The translations under genes were made by a program, and so were the position numbers. 64,000 nt of DNA. Source: Yoonia sp. GTDB lineage: Bacteria; Pseudomonadota; Alphaproteobacteria; Rhodobacterales; Rhodobacteraceae. Shown here piece by piece: positions 10,335 to 20,140 of the stretch (position 1 is its first letter; every line of letters begins with the position of its first letter). The notes below the pieces were generated by a model. It did no database searches, was not told the DNA's origin, and worked only from the letters and a program-made list of their open reading frames with translations. The stretch lies in contig NZ_JACUUJ010000006.1 of the NCBI RefSeq assembly GCF_014859355.1, forward strand, positions 1-64,000. Direction: 5' to 3'.

Positions 10335-11492
10335 TTAACCGGGCGTCACCCGCAAAACCTCGCCACGGCCTGAATCAATCAGCACCAGCACAGATCCGTC
10401 AGGCAAAACGGCAACGTCACGCACCCTGCCAACATCGGTCAGTAACCGCTCTTCGCCCACGATGCGCCCGTTGGCCAATTTCAGCCGAACAAGCGCACCG
10501 GGGTTCAGCGACCCGATCAACAGATCCCCGTGCCACGACGCATAATCACCATCATAAAACGCCATGCCCCCCGGGGCGATCACCGGATCCCAGTAATACA
10601 CCGGTTCTTCAAATTCCGGCGCGCGCGCTTGCCCCGCACCCACGTCGGACCCACGATAATTGATGCCATAGCTAACCAACGGCCAGCCGTAATTCCCACC
10701 TGCTACGGGCTGGTTCAGCTCGTCCCCGCCGCGCGGGCCATGTTCAACGATCCAAAGCGCACCATCAGGGCCAATCGCGGCCCCCTGAATATTGCGATGC
10801 CCCAGCGACCAGATCTGATCAATGCCATCCCGCCCGACAAACGGGTTATCAGCCGGTGCTGTGCCATCCGCACGGACACGGATCACCTTACCATGCGTCG
10901 TCGCGATATCCTGCACCAATGTCCCGCTATCGCCCGCCCCCCTGTCACCCGTGCTGATCCAGACGGCGCCATCATCCATTGGAATGATGCGGCTGCCAAA
11001 ATGCCGCCCACCGCGCACCGGCGGATCCTGCACAAAAATATCCTGCACGTCGCGCAAATGGCCATCCGGCCCCAAAGTACCACGCGCTGCCGCCGTGGCA
11101 GCCCCACCGCGCAGAGGTTTGGCATAGGTCCAAAAGACCGTGCGATCCTGCGCAAAAGATGGCGACACAGCCACATCCAGCAATCCACCTTGCCCGTTAT
11201 CAAACACCTCAGGCAAACCCATTATCGGGGCGCTCAGGCTGCCATCTGCATGGATAACGCGCATACGGCCCGGGCGTTCCGTGACCAGAAACTGTCCGTC
11301 GGGCATAGGCGCAATCCCCCAAGGGTTTTCCAACCCTGCGGCAAAGACTGACACAGTCACAGGGGTCTGCGCCATAGCAGGCGCGCGCGTCTGTTCTACA
11401 AATGCGGGTGCAAAACCGGCATTGGGCGGTCCCTGTGGCACCTCGGCCCATACCAGTGACGGAACCATTATCACAGCAAGGATACGGATCAT
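10335..11492 (-). CDS. PQQ-dependent sugar (aldose) dehydrogenase family protein
   Basis: Signal peptide, [59 protein letters not shown] (YliI/Asd family). Confidence 0.92.
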   Translation of the reverse strand: MIRILAVIMVPSLVWAEVPQGPPNAGFAPAFVEQTRAPAMAQTPVTVSVFAAGLENPWGIAPMPDGQFLVTERPGRMRVIHADGSLSAPIMGLPEVFDNGQGGLLDVAVSPSFAQDRTVFWTYAKPLRGGAATAAARGTLGPDGHLRDVQDIFVQDPPVRGGRHFGSRIIPMDDGAVWISTGDRGAGDSGTLVQDIATTHGKVIRVRADGTAPADNPFVGRDGIDQIWSLGHRNIQGAAIGPDGALWIVEHGPRGGDELNQPVAGGNYGWPLVSYGINYRGSDVGAGQARAPEFEEPVYYWDPVIAPGGMAFYDGDYASWHGDLLIGSLNPGALVRLKLANGRIVGEERLLTDVGRVRDVAVLPDGSVLVLIDSGRGEVLRVTPG

Positions 11493-12535
11493 TTATTTAC
11501 CTCCTTTAACCGGGAGATAGCCCAGCGCGCCGCGTCCGCCACCGCCGGATCCAGGTCCTCAAGCAAAGGTGAAACAGCTTTGATCAACGCACAATTCCCT
11601 GAATTGCCGATGGCATAAACCACGTTGCGCACAAAACGGTCGCGCCCGATCCGCTTGATCGGTGACCCGGAAAACCGGGCACGAAATGCGGCATCATCCA
11701 ATCCCGCCAAATCCGCCAAAGGCGGGGCAAGCAAATCGTTTCGCGCGGCATAGCGCGCATCACGTGCAGTCACCGCAAATTTATTCCATGGACAAACCGC
11801 CAGACAATCGTCGCAGCCATAAATACGGTTGCCCATCAACGCTCGCAGTTCCAAGTCTACCGGACCTTTGTGTTCGATTGTCAGATAGGAAATGCAGCGC
11901 CGCGCATCCAGTTGGTAGGGCGCAGGAAAGGCATTTGTCGGACAGACATCCAGACATGCCGTGCAAGACCCGCAATGGCTGACCTCGGCATCATCCGGTT
12001 CCAGCTCCAGCGTGGTGAAAATCGCGCCCAGAAAAAACCACGACCCCAGATCGCGGCCCAGCAGGTTGGTGTGCTTGCCCTGCCATCCCAATCCCGCCGC
12101 CTGTGCCAGCGGTTTTTCCATGACGGGCGCCGTATCGACAAAAACCTTGATCTCGGCGCCGGTTTGTTCGACCAGCCAGCGCCCGACATGCTTAAGCCGC
12201 TTTTTGACGACATCATGATAATCGCGGCCCTGCGCATAAACGCTGATCGCGGCCCGATCCTTTTGTGCCAAAACCGCCAATGGGTCATGATCCGGCGTAT
12301 ATGTTTCTGCCAGCATGATCACGGATCGCGCGTCAGGCCACAAGGCTGTTGGATCACCCCGCCAGCCCGTCCGTTCGGCCATCCAATCCATCTGCCCGTG
12401 CATCCCCGCCGCCACAAAAGCTGCCAACCGATCCGCCATTTCCGGCACCGCATCGGGGCGACACACCCCAACCTTGGCAAAGCCTGCGTGTCGCGCAAAG
12501 GCCTGAACCTGCGCCTTTATGCTTCTTTTGTTCAT
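11489..12535 (-). CDS. queG: Epoxyqueuosine reductase
   Basis: Two 4Fe-4S motifs [16 protein letters not shown] and [14 protein letters not shown]-terminal HEAT-like tail. Confidence 0.95.
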   Translation of the reverse strand: MNKRSIKAQVQAFARHAGFAKVGVCRPDAVPEMADRLAAFVAAGMHGQMDWMAERTGWRGDPTALWPDARSVIMLAETYTPDHDPLAVLAQKDRAAISVYAQGRDYHDVVKKRLKHVGRWLVEQTGAEIKVFVDTAPVMEKPLAQAAGLGWQGKHTNLLGRDLGSWFFLGAIFTTLELEPDDAEVSHCGSCTACLDVCPTNAFPAPYQLDARRCISYLTIEHKGPVDLELRALMGNRIYGCDDCLAVCPWNKFAVTARDARYAARNDLLAPPLADLAGLDDAAFRARFSGSPIKRIGRDRFVRNVVYAIGNSGNCALIKAVSPLLEDLDPAVADAARWAISRLKEVNK

Positions 12536-12580
12536 AAATACCTCGGGGGAGGCCCGCAGGGCCGGGGGCAGCGCCCCCTA
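12536..12580. repeat. GC-rich intergenic element (aaatacctcgggggaggcccgcagggccgggggcagcgcccccta)
   Basis: Contains nested inverted repeats GGCCCgcaGGGCC and GGGGGcagcgCCCCC between queG start and GST stop. Confidence 0.5.
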
Positions 12581-13243
12581 AAAATCCAGGTCAGCATATT
12601 GCGCCGAGGGCTGAAAACCGGGCACCTCATCCGCCAGCAATGACCGGAACGCCGGACGCGATTTGATCTTTGCATACCAATCCTTGACCACCTCGTGCCG
12701 GTTCCAGTCCACGTCACTGGTGTAATCAAGGCATGACAGCTGCGCGGCGGCCGCAAAATCAGCCATCGTCATTTCGTTTCCGGCCAACCACCGGCGCTGG
12801 TCCAGCAGATAGGCCATATAATCCAGATGGTATTTGATGGCCCGCGCGCCCGCCTTGACGTTGGCACTGTCAGGATATCCGGTGCCCATTACCTTGCGGT
12901 AAACACGCTCTCCAATCAGTTTGCTTGTGACTTCGTGATAAAACTTGTCATCAAACCACCCCACCAGCCGGCGGGCCTCATACCGGCCTTCGGGGTCGCG
13001 CGGAAACAGCGGCGGGGTCGGAAATGTTTCATCAAGATATTCACAGATAGCTGTGCTTTCTGACATGATCCGGTTGCCCATACGCAGCACCGGCACCTTG
13101 CCTGCAGGGTTGCGACGCAAAAAATCGGTGCCTTGTTCCCAATATCGTTCTTCGACCAATCCGACCTCGATCTTTTTTTCCGCAAGGCACAGTCGGACTT
13201 TACGCGAAAACGGGGATAGCGGATAATGATACAGGGTGTTCAT
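12578..13243 (-). CDS. Glutathione S-transferase family protein
   Basis: MNTLYHYPLSPFSRKVRLCLAEKKIEVGLVEE…NPAGKVPVLRMG…ESTAICEYLDE. Confidence 0.93.
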   Translation of the reverse strand: MNTLYHYPLSPFSRKVRLCLAEKKIEVGLVEERYWEQGTDFLRRNPAGKVPVLRMGNRIMSESTAICEYLDETFPTPPLFPRDPEGRYEARRLVGWFDDKFYHEVTSKLIGERVYRKVMGTGYPDSANVKAGARAIKYHLDYMAYLLDQRRWLAGNEMTMADFAAAAQLSCLDYTSDVDWNRHEVVKDWYAKIKSRPAFRSLLADEVPGFQPSAQYADLDF

Positions 13244-13305
13244 GGCCAGCTCTCTGATGGGTTTATCCTTCAATGCCGCAAGGGCGTGTCAGGATCAATG
13301 GGGCG

Positions 13306-14082
13306 TCAGCGTTGAAAGCAGGCCGCGCGGCCATCCGCTGCTATTGTCGCGGCGCCGCTCATGATGGCGCGGGTGCGGTTGCGGGTAAAGGTACTGGGAT
13401 TTGACGCAGACCGCGCCTTTGGCGCAGGCAGGATCGCGGCCAGCCTTGCGGCTTGTAGCGCAGACAGATCAGCCGCATCAACCCCGAAGTAATGGCGCGC
13501 CGCAGCTTGCACGCCAAAGACGCCTTCGTCAAATTCGGCCACGTTCAGATAAAGCTCAAGGATCCTGCGCTTGCTCCACACCGCTTCGGTCAGCGGGGTC
13601 CAAATCGCCTCGATCGCTTTGCGCGCCCAGCTGCGCCCATGCCATAGAAACACGTTTTTGACGACCTGCTGGCTGATCGTAGAAGCCCCCCCGCGCCCGC
13701 GATCCATGGCATCGCGGATGGCGTTCACATCCAGCCCCCAATGCAGGCAAAAGTTTGCATCCTCGGCGGCGACAACTGACCGCGCCATGACCGGCGCAAT
13801 CTGTTCCATGCCAACCCATGTCTGGTCTACAGCGCCCAGACGGCGGCTTTCGGAAAACATGTAAGGTGTCGTGGGCGGATTGACGACCGCGTAAAAAAGC
13901 GGCGCAACCACCACAAAGCCAAAGATAGATACGGCCCCCCAAAGCACCGTGCGGCGCAAGATTTGCGCGGCTTTTTGAAACGGTGTTTGTTTTCGCTCTG
14001 CACGTGTCTTTTTACGCGCGGCGGATTTGCTGGGTCGCGCTTTTTTCGAGTCTGTTTTCTGCGGTCTGCTGTGTTCGGCCAT
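13306..14082 (-). CDS. mtgA: Monofunctional biosynthetic peptidoglycan transglycosylase
   Basis: GT51 motifs: VVAAEDANFCLHWGLD, GGASTISQQVVKNVFLW, RILELYLNVAEFDEGVFGVQAAARHYF. Confidence 0.95.
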   Translation of the reverse strand: MAEHSRPQKTDSKKARPSKSAARKKTRAERKQTPFQKAAQILRRTVLWGAVSIFGFVVVAPLFYAVVNPPTTPYMFSESRRLGAVDQTWVGMEQIAPVMARSVVAAEDANFCLHWGLDVNAIRDAMDRGRGGASTISQQVVKNVFLWHGRSWARKAIEAIWTPLTEAVWSKRRILELYLNVAEFDEGVFGVQAAARHYFGVDAADLSALQAARLAAILPAPKARSASNPSTFTRNRTRAIMSGAATIAADGRAACFQR

Positions 14083-14127
14083 TTGGCACATAAGCCATGC
14101 ACAGGGCGAACGGGTCAAGCCGCCATC

Positions 14128-14157
14128 CGCCCCCGCACGCTAAGTGATGCGAGGGCG
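14128..14157 (-). terminator. Candidate hairpin downstream of gltB (CGCCCTCGCA-N10-TGCGGGGGCG on minus strand)
   Basis: 10-bp stem including one G-U pair on the minus strand, immediately after the gltB stop; no clear U-tract. Confidence 0.45.
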
Positions 14158-14163
14158 CGGCAT

Positions 14164-17100
14164 TTATTCTGCCGGAATAGCGGTGTCTGCAACGCTGAGC
14201 GGATAGGGTAGATGCCGCAGCATTTCCTTTGGGCAGACCTGAAGGAAATTGGCCTTTTCGCTGTCCCAATGTTGCAGGATCTCATCAGCTTTGCGGCTTC
14301 CTGTTTCAGCCGCGTGACGCGTGATCAGGGTTTTCAGCTGGCTTTCCCAGTGGTCTACGGTCACCGGGTTGGTCACCAGCGTTTCCATATTGATCAGCGG
14401 CAAAGCAATGCCCTTTGGATCGTAAATATAAGCCATCCCACCGGTCATACCTGCGCCGAAATTGGCCCCGACACTGCCCAGAATCACAGCCACACCGCCG
14501 GTCATGTATTCGCAACCATTGGTACCGCAACCTTCGATCACCACATGCGCACCGGAATTGCGCACTGCAAACCGTTCGCCTGCGCGACCAGCCGCGAACA
14601 GGTAACCAGATGTCGCCCCATAAAGCACGGTGTTCCCGATGATCGTGTTTTCCGATGCGACCAATGGGCTTATCATCGGAGGGCGCACGACAATCGTGCC
14701 CCCCGACAACCCCTTGCCGACATAGTCGTTGGCATCGCCGGATACTTCGAGTTTTAGCCCCGGTGCCGCAAAAGCACCCAGTGATTGCCCCGCGCTGCCG
14801 CGCAGTTTGACCTTCAGGTGATCGGGCTGCAACGCGTTGCGCATCCCGAATTTCTGAACAATGTGGCTGGATGTGCGTGTGCCAATGGTGCGCAGCGTGT
14901 TGTGCACCGCATAATCCAGCTGCATCTTTTCGCCGTCGTTCAGGAAACGCGCAGCGTCCTGCACGATTTGGGCATCCAGTGTGTCGTCGACAGGGTTGCG
15001 CGGCCGGTTGCGGTCATAGCGGATCTTGTGCGCGCCATCGACTGTGATCAGCAGCGGATTGAGATCCAGATCATCAAGATGCGCCGACCCACGGCTGACC
15101 TGCGTCAGCAAATCTGCCCGCCCGATCACGTCGTCCAGCGACCGCGCGCCGATGCTGGCAAGGATTTCACGCACCTCGGTGGCGTAAAAGGTGATCAGGT
15201 TTACGACCTTATCAGCATTCCCAGTGAATTTTTCCCGCAAGGCTGGGTCTTGGGTGCAGACGCCCACCGGGCAGGTGTTCGACTGGCACTGGCGCACCAT
15301 GATGCAGCCCATCGCGATCAGTGCGGCGGTGCCGATGCCGTATTCTTCGGCCCCCATCATTGCGGCCATCACTATGTCACGGCCTGTGCGCAGGCCACCA
15401 TCGGTGCGCAGCGTGATGCGTTCGCGCAGGTTGTTCATGGCCAGAACCTGATGCGCCTCTGTCAGGCCCATTTCCCACGGCAGACCGGCATATTTGATCG
15501 ACGTGCCGGGTGATGCGCCCGTGCCACCGTTGTGGCCTGAAATCAGGATCACATCGGCTTTGGCCTTGGCCACACCGGCGGCAATCGTGCCAACACCGCT
15601 TGAAGACACCAGCTTCACCGTCACCTTGCAGCGCGGGTTGATCTGTTTCAGGTCATAGATCAGCTGTGCCAGATCCTCGATACTGTAAATATCGTGGTGC
15701 GGCGGAGGCGAAATCAGCGTCACACCCTTGGTCGAATGGCGCAGCCGCGCGATCAGGTCGGTGACCTTCATGCCAGGCAATTGGCCGCCTTCGCCGGGTT
15801 TGGCCCCTTGGGCGACTTTGATTTCCAGTTCTTCACAGGCGTTCAGATATTCCGCAGTCACACCAAAGCGGCCCGATGCGACCTGTTTGATCTTGGCTGA
15901 CGGGTTATCGCCATTGGGTTCTGGCACAAAATGCGCAGGATCTTCACCGCCTTCGCCGCTGTCGGATTTCGCGCCGATGCGGTTCATTGCGACGTTCAGC
16001 GTCTTGTGTGCCTCTGGCGACAGCGCACCCAAGCTCATGCCAGGTGTCACAAACCGTTTGCGGATGGATGTAATGCTTTCCACCTCTTCAATCGGAACGG
16101 GCTTGCCTAATGGTTTGATCGCCAGCAGATCGCGCAGATGGATCGGCGGGTTCGACTGCATGGATTTCGAAAACTGCTGCCACAGCGCATAAGATGCATT
16201 GTTGCAGGCGGCCTGAAGCATGTGCATGGTCTGGGCTTCCCACGCATGTTTTTCACCCGACCGGCGGGCCTTGTAGAAACCACCGATCGGCAGGACATCA
16301 ACCTCGTTCTTCCAGCCACGGGCGTGGACCTCTTCCAGCTTGGTCTCGATGCCGTTGATGCCGATCCCGGAAATACGGCTGTGCATCCCGGGGAAATATT
16401 CCGCGACCATAGCACGCGACAGGCCCACCGCCTCGAAGTTGAGGCCACCGCGATAGGACGACAGAACGGAAATGCCCATCTTGGACATGATTTTCAACAA
16501 ACCCGCGTCAATCGCCGCGCGATAGCGCCCGATCGCATCGGCAAGGCTGCCATCGACCAGCCCGCGCCGCACACGATCCGCGATGGAATCCTGCGCCAGA
16601 TAGGCGTTGACCGTGGTCGCGCCACAGCCGATCAGCACGGCGAAATAATGCGGGTCAATACATTCCGCCGACCGCACGTTCACCGAACAGAAGGTGCGCA
16701 GCCCCTTGGCCGTCAGCCCCGAATGCACCGCACTGGTGGCAAGGATCATGGGCATCGGTACACGGTCGGATGATTGGTGTTGATCGGTCAGCACCAGATG
16801 GCCCGCACCGGACCGCACGGCATCTTCTGCCTCGTCGCGGATGCGTTGCAGCCCGGCATTCAGCGCGCCGCGCTCCGGTGCGAATGTGCAGTCGATAAAG
16901 ACAACGCTTTCACCAAAATGTTCAACCATCTTGTTGAACTCGCCATTGGCCACAAAGGGGCTGTCCAGCACCAGAATTTCGGTCTGGCTACTGTCTTCGT
17001 CCAGCACGTTTTTCAGGTTGCCGAACCGTGTTTTCAGGCTCATTACCCGGCTTTCACGCAGGCTGTCGATCGGCGGGTTGGTGACCTGGCTAAAGTTCTG

Positions 17101-18696
17101 GCGGAAGAAATGCGAGAGCGGGCGATAGGTTTGCGACAACACCGCAGCAGGCGTATCGTCACCCATTGACGCGATCATTTCCTTGCCGTCCTCGGCCATA
17201 GGGGCCAAAACCTGTTCCAGATCTTCAATGGAATAGCCCGCGGCGACCTGACGTTTGCGCAATTCGGCGGCCTCATACAGGGGCTTTTCGGGCACATCAC
17301 CCATCAGGCTGCTTAGATCAATGACCTTTTCAACCCATTCACCAAACGGCTGTGCGGCGGCCAGTTTATCTTTCAGTTCTGTGTCGCGATACAACCGGCC
17401 TTCCTGCATATCCACGGCAATCATCTGCCCCGGACCCAGCGCGCCCTTTTCGACCACGGTGGATTCGTCCACCGGCACCATACCCACCTCGGACCCGGCG
17501 ACCAGCAGGCCATCGCCCGTCACGACATAGCGCAGGGGGCGTAACCCGTTGCGGTCCAGACCGCCGCAAACCCAGCGCCCATCGGTCATGGCCAGGGCAG
17601 CAGGGCCATCCCACGGTTCCATCACAGCGTTGCAATAGCCATACATGTCCTGCCAGGCCTGTGGCATTTCCACCGCTTGCTGCGACCATGCCTCTGGCAC
17701 CATCATTGTTTTGGCCATCGGCGCATTGCGGCCCGCGCGCACCAGAACCTCGAAAACAGAGTCTAACGCGGCGGAATCCGATGACCCCGACGGGATGATC
17801 GGTTTGATGTCTTCGGCTTTTTCGCCAAACGCACTCGACGCCATGCGAATTTCATGGCTGCGCATCCAGTTGATATTGCCCTTCAGTGTGTTGATTTCAC
17901 CATTATGGGCCAACATGCGGAACGGTTGCGCCAGCGCCCACTGCGGGAAGGTGTTTGTGGAATACCGCTGATGATAAATCGCAAAAGCCGATTCAAACCG
18001 TTCGTCCAGCAGGTCGGGGTAGAACACGGCGACCTGTTCGGCCAGCATCATGCCCTTATAGATCACCGACCGGCAGGACAGTGAACACAGATACATGCCA
18101 TTGATCTGCGCGGCGGCGGCTGCCTTTTCGATGCGGCGGCGGATAATATAGAGTTCGCGTTCAAACTGTTCCTTATCCAGATCCTTATCGCAACGGATCA
18201 GGATCTGTTCAATCTCTGGCCGTGTGGCGTTTGCCTTGTCGCCCAGCACCTCAGTGTTTACCGGCACGTGGCGCCAGCCGTAAATATAGTGGCCCATCCG
18301 CAGCACTTCGGATTCCACGATCGTCCGGCAGCGTTCTTGCGCTGCAAAATCCGTGCGCGGCAAAAACACCTGACCGACCGCGATCAACTTGTCCTGTTGC
18401 GGTTCATGGCCCGTGCGGCGGATCTGATCCTGAAAGAAGGGCACGGGGATCTGCACGTGAATGCCAGCGCCATCACCTGTCTTTCCATCGGCATCGACAG
18501 CGCCGCGGTGCCACACGGCCTTGAGAGCGTTGATCCCTTTTTCGACGACATCGCGCGACGGCGTGCCGTCAATGGCAACCACAAGGCCGACACCGCAAGA
18601 TGCGTGTTCATCATCATCGCGATACATGCCGTTCTCGGCCATCCATACGCGCTTGGCTTCTTCTGCCGCGACCCAGGTTTCGTCATAGGTTGTCAT
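14164..18696 (-). CDS. gltB: Glutamate synthase (NADPH) large subunit
   Basis: About 1510 aa; CGVGLVVAIDG N-terminal Ntn amidotransferase; GQLPGMKVTDLIARLRHSTKGVTLISPPPHHDIYSIEDLAQLIYDLK; CMVRQCQSNTCPVGVCTQDP. Start MTTYDETW fits AAGGAG spacing. Confidence 0.98.
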   Translation of the reverse strand: MTTYDETWVAAEEAKRVWMAENGMYRDDDEHASCGVGLVVAIDGTPSRDVVEKGINALKAVWHRGAVDADGKTGDGAGIHVQIPVPFFQDQIRRTGHEPQQDKLIAVGQVFLPRTDFAAQERCRTIVESEVLRMGHYIYGWRHVPVNTEVLGDKANATRPEIEQILIRCDKDLDKEQFERELYIIRRRIEKAAAAAQINGMYLCSLSCRSVIYKGMMLAEQVAVFYPDLLDERFESAFAIYHQRYSTNTFPQWALAQPFRMLAHNGEINTLKGNINWMRSHEIRMASSAFGEKAEDIKPIIPSGSSDSAALDSVFEVLVRAGRNAPMAKTMMVPEAWSQQAVEMPQAWQDMYGYCNAVMEPWDGPAALAMTDGRWVCGGLDRNGLRPLRYVVTGDGLLVAGSEVGMVPVDESTVVEKGALGPGQMIAVDMQEGRLYRDTELKDKLAAAQPFGEWVEKVIDLSSLMGDVPEKPLYEAAELRKRQVAAGYSIEDLEQVLAPMAEDGKEMIASMGDDTPAAVLSQTYRPLSHFFRQNFSQVTNPPIDSLRESRVMSLKTRFGNLKNVLDEDSSQTEILVLDSPFVANGEFNKMVEHFGESVVFIDCTFAPERGALNAGLQRIRDEAEDAVRSGAGHLVLTDQHQSSDRVPMPMILATSAVHSGLTAKGLRTFCSVNVRSAECIDPHYFAVLIGCGATTVNAYLAQDSIADRVRRGLVDGSLADAIGRYRAAIDAGLLKIMSKMGISVLSSYRGGLNFEAVGLSRAMVAEYFPGMHSRISGIGINGIETKLEEVHARGWKNEVDVLPIGGFYKARRSGEKHAWEAQTMHMLQAACNNASYALWQQFSKSMQSNPPIHLRDLLAIKPLGKPVPIEEVESITSIRKRFVTPGMSLGALSPEAHKTLNVAMNRIGAKSDSGEGGEDPAHFVPEPNGDNPSAKIKQVASGRFGVTAEYLNACEELEIKVAQGAKPGEGGQLPGMKVTDLIARLRHSTKGVTLISPPPHHDIYSIEDLAQLIYDLKQINPRCKVTVKLVSSSGVGTIAAGVAKAKADVILISGHNGGTGASPGTSIKYAGLPWEMGLTEAHQVLAMNNLRERITLRTDGGLRTGRDIVMAAMMGAEEYGIGTAALIAMGCIMVRQCQSNTCPVGVCTQDPALREKFTGNADKVVNLITFYATEVREILASIGARSLDDVIGRADLLTQVSRGSAHLDDLDLNPLLITVDGAHKIRYDRNRPRNPVDDTLDAQIVQDAARFLNDGEKMQLDYAVHNTLRTIGTRTSSHIVQKFGMRNALQPDHLKVKLRGSAGQSLGAFAAPGLKLEVSGDANDYVGKGLSGGTIVVRPPMISPLVASENTIIGNTVLYGATSGYLFAAGRAGERFAVRNSGAHVVIEGCGTNGCEYMTGGVAVILGSVGANFGAGMTGGMAYIYDPKGIALPLINMETLVTNPVTVDHWESQLKTLITRHAAETGSRKADEILQHWDSEKANFLQVCPKEMLRHLPYPLSVADTAIPAE

Positions 18697-19414
18697 TGGC
18701 ATGCTCCTTCAGAATATCGGCAGAGGAAATCGCAACGCCACAGCCGTGTTTGGGCTGCGCGCTCAAGAAACCCGGATCACCGGGAAAGATGAATTCGACC
18801 GGGCGGTCGTCTGTTTCGAATGTGCCGTTCGGCGTGGTGACGGTGCTGGTGCCTGACAAAAACATCCGCCAGTCGCGGCTGATGAATTCGTTGCCCTGCG
18901 ATTCCCAAAGCACATCGCCCGCCCCGTCATAGGCCGTGATCTGATAGGCGGTTTCATCCAAGGTCACGCCATCAATGATCACCTGACGGCCGGTCAAACT
19001 GTCCTGCCCAACATAGCGGGTTGTGCCAATTTCATCGGACAGTGTTTCAAAATCGTAAGTGTCAACGCCCGTTGCGATCAGGTCACTGATCGAGGCCGGA
19101 TCGGTCGCATCAGGGGCCAGCCGTTCTGAATGACCGGCGCGCAGATGCACGCTATTGATCCATTGCGTTTCTGCGTCAATCTCGCCGACATAACTCACGC
19201 CGCCGTCGTCAATGCTGACGCGGCGTTGATGACCGGCAGGGTCGCCTTGGCAGGTGAAATAATGCTCGACCTGACAACTGGCGCTTTGCACCGTTAAATA
19301 GGCGTTGCAGCCTTCAGGTAGCGCAAAGAGGCTTTGCCCAGAGGCCGGTGCGGCAAGACAAACCAGGGCAAGCGCTAATCTCAAGGCTGGTATCCCGTTT
19401 CCATCTGATTGCAT
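18683..19414 (-). CDS. Secreted hypothetical protein, paralog of the 19381..20052 product
   Basis: Signal-peptide-like LRLALALVCLAAPASGQ; shares LTGR.VIIDGVTL and EFIFPGDPGFLSAQP..GC with the neighbour. A TTG start at 19384 (TTGA overlap) is plausible. Confidence 0.75.
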   Translation of the reverse strand: MQSDGNGIPALRLALALVCLAAPASGQSLFALPEGCNAYLTVQSASCQVEHYFTCQGDPAGHQRRVSIDDGGVSYVGEIDAETQWINSVHLRAGHSERLAPDATDPASISDLIATGVDTYDFETLSDEIGTTRYVGQDSLTGRQVIIDGVTLDETAYQITAYDGAGDVLWESQGNEFISRDWRMFLSGTSTVTTPNGTFETDDRPVEFIFPGDPGFLSAQPKHGCGVAISSADILKEHANDNL

Positions 19415-20052
19415 TCATAAATCGGTTGATTGCTGAAAAAACCCGGATCACCGGGAAAGATGAAATCGACCGGCGACATATCTGTCACTTGATCCGGCGT
19501 CGCAGCATCCCAGCTTTCGCCAAAGAAAAACAGGCGCAGATCCTGACTGACGTATTGCCGCCCGGCGCTTGCTTGAATCTCGTTACCTTCCGCATCAAGC
19601 GTGCGGCCATCATAGTTCGTGATGAACAGCGTCACGCCATCAATGACTGTCGTTTCCCCTGTCAGCATATCATAGCCCACGTTCCGCTCTGGCCCGTCAT
19701 CGGTCAGAATTGTGAAATCCCATGTGTCGATCTGATTTTCAAACAGCTCTGTCAGGGACGCCGGATCAGGCGCGGGCACCTCAAGCATTTCATTTCCCGT
19801 GATCTTATACGCCTCAAGCCATTGAAATTCATCATCAACCTTCTGAACACTGAACAACCCGCCCTGTCCAATCAGCGCAAGCCATTGGTCGCCGGGGTTG
19901 TCGGCCTCGCAGGACCAGACGTTGACCAGCACGCATCCCTTTTGCTGCAGGGTCAGCGTGCCGGTGCAGCCTTCGGGCACGGCAAAGGTTTGCTGTGCGG
20001 TTGCTGGGGTCGCCAGGGTCAGCGCGCTCAGGATCATCAGTGGCTTTATCAT
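19381..20052 (-). CDS. Secreted hypothetical protein, paralog of the 18683..19414 product
   Basis: Signal peptide MIKPLMILSALTLATPATAQ; shares LTGE..VIDGVTL and DFIFPGDPGFFSNQP..EC. Confidence 0.8.
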   Translation of the reverse strand: MIKPLMILSALTLATPATAQQTFAVPEGCTGTLTLQQKGCVLVNVWSCEADNPGDQWLALIGQGGLFSVQKVDDEFQWLEAYKITGNEMLEVPAPDPASLTELFENQIDTWDFTILTDDGPERNVGYDMLTGETTVIDGVTLFITNYDGRTLDAEGNEIQASAGRQYVSQDLRLFFFGESWDAATPDQVTDMSPVDFIFPGDPGFFSNQPIYECNQMETGYQP

Positions 20053-20140
20053 TCATATACCTTTCGGGTCAGCCGGGCCGACCTATCAGTTTGTGGGTGC
20101 GTGTGGACGCAATATGCATATGCTGCCTGTGCGCGTCACA

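Noticed and set aside
14785-15513. 242-aa plus-strand ORF
   Set aside because: Shadow ORF antisense to gltB.
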